NCBI RefSeq assembly: GCF_003857055.1 | Contig: NZ_QGSZ01000198.1 | Location: 44,206 to 108,205 of the forward strand | Length of the DNA stretch: 64,000 nt | Source of the DNA: Micromonospora inaquosa | Lineage (GTDB): Bacteria > Actinomycetota > Actinomycetes > Mycobacteriales > Micromonosporaceae | Reading direction: 5' to 3' | Shown here: one piece after another, positions 8,397 to 15,852 of the stretch | Numbering within the stretch: the stretch's first letter is position 1 | How the letters are laid out: every line of letters starts with the position of its first letter | Notes under the pieces: model-generated | What the model saw: the letters and a program-made list of their open reading frames with translations, nothing else | Database searches by the model: none | Told to the model about the DNA's origin: nothing | Made by a program: the position numbers and the translations under genes

Positions 8397-9811
8397 CGGA
8401 TCGCGGCGAGCGCGCGTGCGTAGACCTCGTCGGCGCTCCAGTCGTCGAGGTGTCCTTGACCGGCCAGCGCCAGAAGGTCGGCGAAGCATGCTTGGTAGAT
8501 GCGGGAGGGGTCGCTCTGCCCGGAGTCCGCAGTGAGCCGCCGCCGCACCCCGTCCTGCAGGTTCCCGCCGTGGTGTACGGCGATCTTGCGGCGCCACGCG
8601 ATGGCGGGGGTGACGTGGACGGCCATCGCGGTCCGCAGATGGAACTTCTCCCGGCCGTCGCGGACCTTGCACGCGGGAGTGGTCTCCAGCGCGGTGCGCA
8701 TCACCGGGAGCGTCCAGAACGGGTGGAACGTCTCGACGCCGTACGCCAGCGCCATCCGGTTGGCCAGCTCACCGCTGGTGCGGGTTCGCGCGACCGCCTC
8801 GATGCCCTGGTCGATCAGCTCGTCCGGGTGTTCGAACGGGGTGAAGAGCCCGGCATTGATGAGGTCGCTGCCGTACCCGGTGAGCAGCACGCGACCCGGT
8901 TCGACGACGCCGGACTGGTAGAACGCCGTGGCCGTGAGCGCGACCTCGACCACCTCCGGCGTGGTCACGCCGAGCCAGCGGACGGCGGCGGGGATGGCAC
9001 GGATGATGCTGTCCTCGTCGAGCAGCAGCGGATGCAGCTTGAGGCCGGCGACCTCGCACAGCTCCGCGGCGTCGGAGAACTCGTCTCCCCAGGGCGTGCC
9101 GACACTGTACGGCCGCACGTCGAGGTTCCGCGCCGCGGCCAGGTAGGTCACGGTGCCCGAGTCGATCCCGCCAGAGAGCAGAGACGCGTACGTGGCCTCG
9201 GGGCGGACGGCGGCGATGCCGGCGATCACCGCATCCAGCTCGGCCAGTTGCGCCTGCCCGGCAGCGAGCGGATCGTCCCGAAACGGCGTGCGGAACCGCT
9301 CGAGGAAGTCCTCGGCTTGGGGGGTGGTGCTGGTCAGCCAGCCCGAAGCGGTCCGGGCACGGCGCTGCCGGACCGAGTGGTCCAACCGTCGGATCCCGTC
9401 GACCAGCGTGGCTTCCGGATCGGTGCCCACGGGACCCGAGTGCACCCGGGCGGCGAGGCCCCACGCGGGCAAAATAGCCGCGGCGAGCAGCAGGTCGGTG
9501 AAGAAGGCGAAGCCGCCGGTCGCGGGGTCCTCGGCGACGTAGATGGCGTCCTCGTTGAACACCGAGGTGAACGCGGTCACGGCGTCCTCGGCCACCTGCA
9601 GCACGGTCCGCTGCGCCGGTTTCGTGGGCAGCTCGCCGAGCGCGGGCGCCGCCGTCAGCGTACGGACGTCGACATCGAACGGCGCGGTCGCGGGTAGCCC
9701 CGCCGCGAGGCCACGGTGGTAGACGAACAGATCACCGACCTCGACGCACGCACCCATCGACTCAAGTCCGGTTATGCGCCGGTTGGCGACGACCACCCAG
9801 CCGCCGCTCAT
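8393..9811 (-). CDS. CarA-like beta-lactam (carbapenam) synthetase
   Basis: This 472-residue protein is of the asparagine-synthetase-B fold that lost glutaminase activity: the mature N-terminus is Ser-Gly-Gly, with no Cys2. Carbapenam synthetase CarA and clavulanate BLS use this fold to adenylate a beta-amino acid and close the beta-lactam ring. Visible residues are the pyrophosphate loop SGGIDSG (213-219), Tyr313 in TGYGSDLI and Glu348 in RTRTSGEL (the CarA Tyr345/Glu380 dyad), and Lys409 in AWRRKIAVH (CarA Lys443). YGVETFHPFW also matches CarA. It overlaps the CarB-like gene by ATGA upstream and the CarC-like gene downstream, so the three are translationally coupled. A true asparagine synthetase is ruled out by the N-terminus. 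Confidence 0.88.
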   Translation of the reverse strand: MSGGWVVVANRRITGLESMGACVEVGDLFVYHRGLAAGLPATAPFDVDVRTLTAAPALGELPTKPAQRTVLQVAEDAVTAFTSVFNEDAIYVAEDPATGGFAFFTDLLLAAAILPAWGLAARVHSGPVGTDPEATLVDGIRRLDHSVRQRRARTASGWLTSTTPQAEDFLERFRTPFRDDPLAAGQAQLAELDAVIAGIAAVRPEATYASLLSGGIDSGTVTYLAAARNLDVRPYSVGTPWGDEFSDAAELCEVAGLKLHPLLLDEDSIIRAIPAAVRWLGVTTPEVVEVALTATAFYQSGVVEPGRVLLTGYGSDLINAGLFTPFEHPDELIDQGIEAVARTRTSGELANRMALAYGVETFHPFWTLPVMRTALETTPACKVRDGREKFHLRTAMAVHVTPAIAWRRKIAVHHGGNLQDGVRRRLTADSGQSDPSRIYQACFADLLALAGQGHLDDWSADEVYARALAAIR

Positions 9812-10590
9812 GCCTTGCCCACGATCCGGCGCATCTCCCGCTGCGGCCGCCCCGAGGCGAATCCTGCCCGGTGTGATCTCTTCGCGTTGTCCCGCAGGAC
9901 GTGCAACCCCTGGATGTAGTCGCGGTTCATCTGCGGCTTCGTGTTGCGCACGGCCGCCGGGTTGTAGTCGGCGAAGGCCGCCGCGCGGGCCAGCGCGGTC
10001 GGCAGCACCTCGGCCGCGGGCACCGCCTGGTGCAGCAGGCCGTCCCGCAGGGAGGACTCGGCGGGCCACTCGTCACACGACAGGAGCATGTGCTGCATCA
10101 CCGAACGCCCGGCCGAGCGTTCCAGCATGAACGCGCCGAAATTGCATGCGATACCGACCTTGAACTCGGGCATGCGCAGGATCGACGAGTCCGCACCGAC
10201 GCGGTAGTCGCACGTCAGCAAGAGTTGCAGGCCGATCCCGATGGCGTAACCCTCGACGGCGGCCACTGTGGGTTTGGTGACTTCGAGGCTGGCGACGTAG
10301 AGCTCGGTGATGTTGTCGATCCACTCGTCCACCTCGTCACCGCCCGAGAAGTGGCTGACCTCGTGAAAATCGCCGCCCACGGCGAAGGAGTTGCCCTCGC
10401 CGCCGTGCAGCACCACGGCGGCGACCGCGTCGTCGGCCTCGAGCTCGCGGAGGATCCCGGTGAGTGCGCGCATCCGGCCGTTGCTCATCGCGTTCGAGTG
10501 ATGCGAGCCCTCGAACGTAACCTGCGCGACGCCGTCCTTCGTCATCACGGTGAAGGTGTCACGGGGCTGTATGTCGACAGCGTTGTTCAT
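9808..10590 (-). CDS. CarB-like carboxymethylproline synthase (crotonase family)
   Basis: This 260-residue crotonase-fold protein resembles CarB/ThnE, which condense malonyl-CoA with pyrroline-5-carboxylate to give carboxymethylproline, the first committed carbapenem intermediate. Shared features are VGGDFHEV (71-78), DEWIDNI, TKPTVAAVEGYAIGIGLQ (105-122; oxyanion region) and RMPEFKVGIACNFGA with Glu142 at the CarB Glu131 position. The C-terminal NTKPQMNRDYI matches the CarB NTKRAVNKPFI block. An ordinary enoyl-CoA hydratase would carry two catalytic glutamates; only one is seen here. The start ATG 10590 has a strong GGAGGACC site. It is the first gene of the operon. Confidence 0.85.
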   Translation of the reverse strand: MNNAVDIQPRDTFTVMTKDGVAQVTFEGSHHSNAMSNGRMRALTGILRELEADDAVAAVVLHGGEGNSFAVGGDFHEVSHFSGGDEVDEWIDNITELYVASLEVTKPTVAAVEGYAIGIGLQLLLTCDYRVGADSSILRMPEFKVGIACNFGAFMLERSAGRSVMQHMLLSCDEWPAESSLRDGLLHQAVPAAEVLPTALARAAAFADYNPAAVRNTKPQMNRDYIQGLHVLRDNAKRSHRAGFASGRPQREMRRIVGKA

Positions 10591-10662
10591 CAAGCTGGTC
10601 CTCCATGACTTTTCGGGGTGCGAGATGGCGCAGACAATCGCGCCTCTCCCCGGGTTAAACAC

Positions 10663-10695
10663 GTTGATTACTCGTTCATCAACACGGTGATCACC
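10663..10695 (-). promoter_or_regulatory. Palindromes in the carB-like operon promoter region
   Basis: In the 204-base space ahead of the CarB-like gene, GTTGAT (10663-10668) and ATCAAC (10678-10683) form a perfect inverted repeat. Directly beside it, GGTGATCACC (10686-10695) is a perfect 10-bp palindrome. They lie 70-105 bases upstream of the start codon, a normal operator position. On the coding strand, heptamers GTGTTGA and GTGTTTA also repeat 23 bases apart, about two helical turns. The binding protein is unknown; the cluster's SARP is a candidate. Confidence 0.4.
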
Positions 10696-10794
10696 CTTCC
10701 GCCAACGTTGCCGGAATGGGCCGCACAAACGGGGTTTTACCCCCGGCGACTTCCGTGCGCCCGCCACGCCGCCACCGTGGCGGCTCCTGCTTCG

Positions 10795-11697
10795 TCAGGA
10801 GGAGCTTGATGTCGGCACCGGGCGGGTCGGTCGACCCGCGCGAGCGGCGAGTCCGGCGGAGACCCGTCCGGTGGCGACCTCCTCGACCGGTCCGGTCAGC
10901 CGGACCGCGCCGCCGGCGTCGACGGACACGGTGACGGCGCCACCGCGCATCCGGACGTCGACCTCGTCGCCCACCAGACCGAGACGCCGCACCGCGGCTG
11001 CCGCCGCGCAGGCCCCGCTCCCCGACGCGAGCACTGGCCCGGCACCGCGTTCCCACACCACGACCTCGAGCGAACTCCGGTCACGCACCACCGCGAACTC
11101 CACGTTGACCCGGGTGCGGAACGCAGAGTGCCGGCCGATCAGCGGCCCCAGGTCCCGCGCGGCCGACTCGTCCTCGGCCGGTAGGACGACGACCGCGTGC
11201 GGGTTTCCGTTGTGGACGCAGGTCACCCCAAGGGTCCGCCCGGCGACGGGCAACGGGTGGTCGACGACCGGGCCGGAACCCCCGACCAGGCCGACGGCGT
11301 CCGCGTCGAAGTCCGGACGACCCAGGTCGATCGACACCAGCCCTGCGGACCGGTCCAGTACCCGGACACCGGTGTGGCGGAACCCCGTGTCCAGCACGAA
11401 CTCCGTAGCGCCGCCTCGGGACAGGTGCAGGGCGAGAATGCGCAGCCCGTTCGCGCTCAGCTCGCAGGGGCTCCCGTCCGGGTTGAACAACCGGGTCGGC
11501 ATGGGTTGGCCCGCGCCCGCCGGCGGTCCCCGGAAGACGATTCCGTCCGCGCCGATCCCGAAGTGCCGGTCGCACATCGCGATCGCTGTCGCCGGTGCGG
11601 CGGGCAGCCCGTCCTCCGGATCCACGACCAGGTAGTCGTTGCCCATCGCCTGGTACTTCGCGAAGCGCGGAAGGCCTGTCCCTCGCGGCGAGGTCAC
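10795..11697 (-). CDS. DapF-like epimerase fold protein with both catalytic Cys replaced by Ser
   Basis: This 300-residue protein has the two-domain diaminopimelate-epimerase fold (MGNDYLVVD at the N-terminus, DRHFGIGADGIVF, HNGNPHAVV, WERGAG). DapF uses two cysteines in CGNG and ACGTGA. Here the matching segments read FNPDGSPCELSANGLR (Ser81, with Ala for Gly) and VLASGSGACAAA (Ser226), so both acid/base thiols are serine; a nearby Cys78 lies three residues before Ser81. A normal two-base racemase is therefore unlikely; a dehydratase, an altered epimerase or a non-catalytic role are alternatives. The GTG start overlaps the diiron protein's TGA (GTGA), so it belongs to that operon. The C-terminal 25 residues are low-complexity Arg/Pro/Ser. 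Confidence 0.8.
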   Translation of the reverse strand: MTSPRGTGLPRFAKYQAMGNDYLVVDPEDGLPAAPATAIAMCDRHFGIGADGIVFRGPPAGAGQPMPTRLFNPDGSPCELSANGLRILALHLSRGGATEFVLDTGFRHTGVRVLDRSAGLVSIDLGRPDFDADAVGLVGGSGPVVDHPLPVAGRTLGVTCVHNGNPHAVVVLPAEDESAARDLGPLIGRHSAFRTRVNVEFAVVRDRSSLEVVVWERGAGPVLASGSGACAAAAAVRRLGLVGDEVDVRMRGGAVTVSVDAGGAVRLTGPVEEVATGRVSAGLAARAGRPTRPVPTSSSS

Positions 11698-12728
11698 CTG
11701 CGGCTGCCGTCAGCCCACCGCGGGGCGGTCTCGGCGAGCCGCTCGTCAAGGTAGCGAGCGGACGAGTTGAGCCGCCACACGGTCCCGCGTGCGATGCCAA
11801 TACGCATGGCCTCGGAGGTCGCCGCCGGTTTCACCACGTTGTGGAACCACCCGGCTGCGTGCTGGGAGTCGACAGTGATGTGCAGCCTGTGGTACGTGAT
11901 CCCGACCTCCGGCAGCCCCAGTCGCTCCCATGCGCGTACGACGCACACGAACCGGTCCGGCACCAGCCACTCGGTCATCCCGAGGTAGCCGACCGCCTCG
12001 GCGTACCGGCACCGGTAGCGCGACAGCATCACCGCGAGGTTCCCGGACAGCAGCGCCGTGCCCGTGAGCCGGTCGGCGACCTCGTCGTCCCGCACGTCGA
12101 AGACCTCGAAGATCCGTTTGAAGAGCGTGGTGTGCACCTCGTCCGGCCGGCCGTTGCCCATTTCGTCCCAGTAGTTCGCCGCGATCTCCATCTTCGCGGG
12201 ACCGTCGGTACCGACCTGCATGAGGGCGAGCAGGTCGTCGAACCTCGCGTCGATGACCGACTCCTGGATCATGTACAGACGCAGGTCCTCGGAGTCGGCG
12301 TGGTTGCTGATGAAATCGGTGTAGTAGGGATGCTTGTACACCCGGTGCTGCTTGGCCAGCGACTTCAACCAGGAGACGTAAGCGGCTGGTTCGGTCGGCA
12401 TGCCGTCCAGCAGGCCGGCTTCGATGCGGGCGTCCTCTGCGGCGCCCGTGGCGGACTCCACCAGGCGGGCGATCTCGTGAATCACGACCGATCCCTCGGC
12501 GCTCGGTTCACCCGGAGCGATCCGCAACCCCAGATCATAGATTCGGGCGAGGAGCTGTTGCTGCTGCAAAAATGCATCCGGGTCACCCGCGGTAGCGCGG
12601 TCGTTCAGATCTCCCACCCGTTCGAGAACCTGCTCCCGCAGCGCACCGCGCACCGCGCGGTCAAGCTGATCCGCTGATATCGACAGCCAGTCCGAGATGT
12701 CGTCGACGACAGAAGCTGTTCGTTGCAC
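11694..12728 (-). CDS. Heme-oxygenase-like diiron oxidase (HDO) family protein
   Basis: This 344-residue, all-helical protein fits the 'iron-containing redox enzyme' group of the heme-oxygenase-like fold (UndA, CADD and the SznF central domain). These proteins use two irons and oxygen to oxidise amines or to cleave C-C bonds. Candidate ligands: Glu156 in IQESVIDARFDD; Glu181 and Asp188/Glu189 in MEIAANYWDEMGNG; His199 in EVHTTLF; and the HxxxDxxH motif at His283, Asp287 and His290. The usual ExxH in the first ligand helix is not obvious, so metal binding may differ. SznF relatives N-oxygenate guanidines, interesting beside the amidinotransferases. The GTG start 12728 follows GGGGGTACGACC. Confidence 0.72.
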   Translation of the reverse strand: MQRTASVVDDISDWLSISADQLDRAVRGALREQVLERVGDLNDRATAGDPDAFLQQQQLLARIYDLGLRIAPGEPSAEGSVVIHEIARLVESATGAAEDARIEAGLLDGMPTEPAAYVSWLKSLAKQHRVYKHPYYTDFISNHADSEDLRLYMIQESVIDARFDDLLALMQVGTDGPAKMEIAANYWDEMGNGRPDEVHTTLFKRIFEVFDVRDDEVADRLTGTALLSGNLAVMLSRYRCRYAEAVGYLGMTEWLVPDRFVCVVRAWERLGLPEVGITYHRLHITVDSQHAAGWFHNVVKPAATSEAMRIGIARGTVWRLNSSARYLDERLAETAPRWADGSRR

Positions 12729-12764
12729 GGTCGTACCCCCATGGAAATAATGTGTCGTCTGATA

Positions 12765-14861
12765 TCAGTCTCGCGCCGCGGAGGGCTGCCATTCCTCGAC
12801 CTCGACGCGGTTGTCGTGGAACACCGCACCGCCGCCCATGTCGGCGTCCCGCTCGTTCACCGTCGCGTTGACGGTCGAGCCGCCTGTGAGCTTCATCCAA
12901 TGGCCCTTTGTGGTCGCTACGACTCCGCTGCGGATGTGTGCGGAGGCGTACACGGTGGAGACGAATGAACCGCGGTCGTTGAAGACCACGACCGGTGTGC
13001 CGTCGGTGAGCCCACGAGCCGCCATGTCGCCCGGGTGCAGCTCGACCCGTGGCGGACCAGCCCGGCGCCGCAGTTCCGGCTTGTTGGCGAAGACCGAGTT
13101 GAGGAAGAAGTGCGAGGCACCGGCGATCAGTGAGAGCGGGTACCGCGCGGCCAGTTCCGGGTCGGTCGACTCGCGTGGCGGGGTGTATCCCGCCACTGCC
13201 TCGAACCCAGCCTCCACGGCTCGCTCGGACCGGAATTCCAGTTTGCCGGACGGTGTCGGGAAGCCGTCGGCGAACGGCACGAAATCGGCCGGATAACTCA
13301 GTCTCGCCCACCCGTCTCGGCGTAGGGACTCGACATCGATACCGTCCAGCGATGGATGGTCCGAGGCCAGCAACTGGGCCGCCAACTCCTGGTCCGAATC
13401 GTAGAGACTCGGCTCGGACAACCCCATGTGCCTGGCGATTCGGCGGAACATCTCCGTCGTGGACAGGCAGTCGCCCGGAGGGACCGTCGCCGGCTCGTTC
13501 CACGCGATGTACATGTGGCCGTAGCCGTCGAGGACATCCAGGTGCTCGGTCTGCATGGTCGCGGGCAGCACGATGTCGGCGTAGTCGGCGGTGTCGGTCT
13601 GGAAGTGGTCGACGACTACCGTGAACAGGTCTTCGCGGGCGAGGGCCTGGCGAACGCTTTGCTGATCCGGGTTGCTGACCACCGGGTTGGCCCCGTACAC
13701 GAACAGCGCCTTGACCGGCGGGGTCAGGTCGAGGAGGTTCTGGCCGAGCCTGGTCATGGAGAGCCGCCGCACCGGCGCCGCACGCAGGTCGCTGCGGAGG
13801 AGCGCCTCCCGGTTCCCGCCGAAGTACCCGTCGGTCGAGTAGGTGAGGCCACCACCCAGCCTGCCCCAGTCACCGGTGACGCCGGGCAGGCAGGCGAGCA
13901 CGCGGACGGCCGCGCCGCCGCCCGCGTGGCGCTGCATCCCGCTGCCGGCGCGGATGCCGGTGGGTCTGGTGGTGGCGATCCGTTCCCCCAGCCGCTCGAT
14001 CTGCGCGCGGGAAACGCCGGTCAACTCCGCGGCCCGTTCCGGAGGGAACTGCTCGATGCGGGCGTGGAACTCGGGCCACCCCAGTGTGTGGTCGGCCAGG
14101 TAGTCACGGTCCGCCCCGCCGGCGGCGACCACCACGTTGAGCAGGCCCAGCGCGAGGGCGGCGTCGGTACCGGGCCGCGGTGCCAGGTGCTCGTCGGCCT
14201 GCTGGGCGGTCCTTGTGGCCACTGGGTCGATCGCGACGACGTACGCGCCCTGCTCGCGTGCCTTGTTGATGAACCGCCACTGGTGATGGCTTGTGGTGAG
14301 GGTGTTGACGCCCCACAGCAAGATCAACCGCGAGTGGGCCAGCGACTCCGGATCGATGCCCCGGTGGGTGCCGGTGGCGAGGTCCGCGCCGACCAGCCCC
14401 GCCGCCGAACAGATCGTCATGTCGTGCTCGGAGGCGCCGAGCACGTTCCACAACCGTGCGCCGGCCTGGCCCTGGAGCCCTTGGAGGTACCCCAGGTTGC
14501 CCGTTCCCTGGTACGGCCAGATGGACTCGCCGCCGTACTCGTGACGAACCCGGTCGAACCGTTCGGCGATCTCGTCGAACGCCACGTCCAGGCTGATCCT
14601 CGTGAACCTGCCGGTGCCCTTCGGGCCGGTGCGACGCAGTGCATGACGGAGACGATCGGGCGACGCCGCGTGGTCGAGGTACTGGTTGACCTTCACGCAG
14701 AGAGTGCCGTGGGTGAAGGGGTGCTCGGGGCGACCACGCAACGTGACGGCGACACCGTCGCGGACGCCAACTATCCAGCTGCAGGCATCCGGGCAGTCCA
14801 ACGGGCATCCACCCGAAACCTCACGGTCGACCACAGTGACACGTCCACCCGTCGCCCTCAT
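12765..14861 (-). CDS. Molybdopterin oxidoreductase, DMSO reductase/formate dehydrogenase superfamily
   Basis: This 698-residue catalytic subunit has an N-terminal [4Fe-4S] site (Cys19, Cys23, Cys27 and Cys55 in CPLDCPDAC and TLCVK), the bis-MGD-binding barrel (LLWGVNTLTTSHHQW, KALFVYGANPV, FQTDTADYADIVLPAT) and the C-terminal domain (VELHPGDMAARGL, VFNDRGSF). There is no twin-arginine leader, so it is cytoplasmic. No electron-transfer subunit is adjacent. Such enzymes move an oxygen atom or hydride on small substrates and are rare in biosynthetic clusters. It starts by ATGA overlap with the Fe/2OG oxygenase and stops 37 bases before the diiron gene, so all are one operon. The actual reaction is unknown. 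Confidence 0.85.
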   Translation of the reverse strand: MRATGGRVTVVDREVSGGCPLDCPDACSWIVGVRDGVAVTLRGRPEHPFTHGTLCVKVNQYLDHAASPDRLRHALRRTGPKGTGRFTRISLDVAFDEIAERFDRVRHEYGGESIWPYQGTGNLGYLQGLQGQAGARLWNVLGASEHDMTICSAAGLVGADLATGTHRGIDPESLAHSRLILLWGVNTLTTSHHQWRFINKAREQGAYVVAIDPVATRTAQQADEHLAPRPGTDAALALGLLNVVVAAGGADRDYLADHTLGWPEFHARIEQFPPERAAELTGVSRAQIERLGERIATTRPTGIRAGSGMQRHAGGGAAVRVLACLPGVTGDWGRLGGGLTYSTDGYFGGNREALLRSDLRAAPVRRLSMTRLGQNLLDLTPPVKALFVYGANPVVSNPDQQSVRQALAREDLFTVVVDHFQTDTADYADIVLPATMQTEHLDVLDGYGHMYIAWNEPATVPPGDCLSTTEMFRRIARHMGLSEPSLYDSDQELAAQLLASDHPSLDGIDVESLRRDGWARLSYPADFVPFADGFPTPSGKLEFRSERAVEAGFEAVAGYTPPRESTDPELAARYPLSLIAGASHFFLNSVFANKPELRRRAGPPRVELHPGDMAARGLTDGTPVVVFNDRGSFVSTVYASAHIRSGVVATTKGHWMKLTGGSTVNATVNERDADMGGGAVFHDNRVEVEEWQPSAARD

Positions 14862-15559
14862 GGCGCCAAGGGTTCGCTGTCGAGCACCGCCTGGTCGTGC
14901 TCCTCACCGTACCAACGCTCTGACCAGCGCGAGAACGCGGCGATGACGATGTCGCGGTGCCCCTCCTGGCCGGAGATACCCGGGTGCAGATCTGTGACGT
15001 CGTGTGCGACGGCGCGGTCATCGAGCAGCGCAGCATGGCCAGGCTGGACGGTGCCACGCCAGAACGGCTCGGAGGAGTCGAGGGACTTCCACAGCCGCAT
15101 CTCGCCCCCGGTCACATTGTGCCTATTGAAGACCAGGATCGCGACGTACTCGTGCCCGTCCTTATGGACGCCCTCCGGGGTGACCAGCCCGGGTTTCGCC
15201 TCCGTGGCGCGGCTGCGGTTCTGATGAACGTTCACCTGCCAGCTCTCGGAACGGTCCAGCGGCAGGCTGGCGGCGACCGCGTGCAGGTAGGGGAGGAAGT
15301 CGGCCTGCAATGGCTCGTACTCGCGCATGATGCCGCCCGCGACGGTGTTGTACTTGCGGGACTGGCCGTAGGGGCGGTGCGCGAGCAGCTCGAACGTCCA
15401 GGCGTCGGAGGTGTGGTCGAGCTTGTACTGCGAGAAGCGCTTGTAACGCGTCTGGTTTCCCATGTAGACATCGAGCGGGACATTGTCGTAGCTGTCCAGC
15501 ACCTCCTGCGAGATCGGAGGCAGATCAATGATGTCATAGCCGTCGGCGAGTGTTGACAT
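14858..15559 (-). CDS. Fe(II)/2-oxoglutarate dioxygenase, isoleucine-dioxygenase (PF10014) type
   Basis: This 233-residue protein matches the family typified by Bacillus L-isoleucine 4-hydroxylase, which hydroxylates free aliphatic amino acids. The pattern VHKDGHEYVAILVFNRHNV gives His132 and Asp134, followed by GGEMRLW; the distal ligand is His186 in VAHDVTDL, and Arg202 in GHRDIVI should bind 2-oxoglutarate. It is unrelated to the CarC-like enzyme except by fold. The start ATG 15559 follows GGAAGACTTGC. It is the first gene downstream of a 293-base space that holds a clear operator-like palindrome, so it probably heads the operon that runs down to the DapF-like gene. Confidence 0.85.
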   Translation of the reverse strand: MSTLADGYDIIDLPPISQEVLDSYDNVPLDVYMGNQTRYKRFSQYKLDHTSDAWTFELLAHRPYGQSRKYNTVAGGIMREYEPLQADFLPYLHAVAASLPLDRSESWQVNVHQNRSRATEAKPGLVTPEGVHKDGHEYVAILVFNRHNVTGGEMRLWKSLDSSEPFWRGTVQPGHAALLDDRAVAHDVTDLHPGISGQEGHRDIVIAAFSRWSERWYGEEHDQAVLDSEPLAP

Positions 15560-15702
15560 GCAAGTCTTCCGTTCTGTTCAGCAGTCTTGTTCGGGAGAAG
15601 TGCCGATTGGCCGAATCTGGGTGGCGACGAGATGACTCAGGGACCGTCGTTGGCAACCCGATTCGTCGCCGACTCGTTCCTCACCCCATAAAGATCCAAG
15701 CA

Positions 15703-15722
15703 TTTACATTGGACTATGTAAA
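15703..15722 (-). promoter_or_regulatory. 20-bp inverted repeat upstream of the Fe/2OG oxygenase operon
   Basis: TTTACAT (15703-15709), spacer TGGACT, ATGTAAA (15716-15722) is a perfect 7-bp inverted repeat in an AT-rich island of an otherwise GC-rich, gene-free stretch (15560-15852). It sits about 145 bases upstream of the start at 15559. The form suits a dimeric repressor. No other feature is seen in this stretch. Confidence 0.5.
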
Positions 15723-15852
15723 CGGTAGCCAGTGGACCTCGTTGACGTCAAGACCGTCCGTACGAAACTTTACTTAGCGAAAAATGTTGAACGGCAAATG
15801 GGCGCACGGAAGCACGCGGTGCCGCTAGCATCGAGGACCGCCGCCGACCTGG

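Noticed and set aside
8393..9811. Ordinary asparagine synthetase B
   Set aside because: No N-terminal Cys2 glutaminase nucleophile, and the Tyr-Glu-Lys set plus HPFW and WRRKI motifs are those of CarA/BLS.
4526..10590. A clavulanic acid cluster
   Set aside because: An OAT2-like gene is present, but carboxyethylarginine synthase and proclavaminate amidinohydrolase genes are absent and the core enzymes resemble CarA/B/C.
10795..11697. Housekeeping diaminopimelate epimerase for lysine and peptidoglycan
   Set aside because: Both essential cysteines are serine and the gene is inside a biosynthetic operon.
13356..15224. 622-codon open frame on the plus strand
   Set aside because: It is antisense to the molybdopterin and dioxygenase genes and low in hydrophobic-core pattern.
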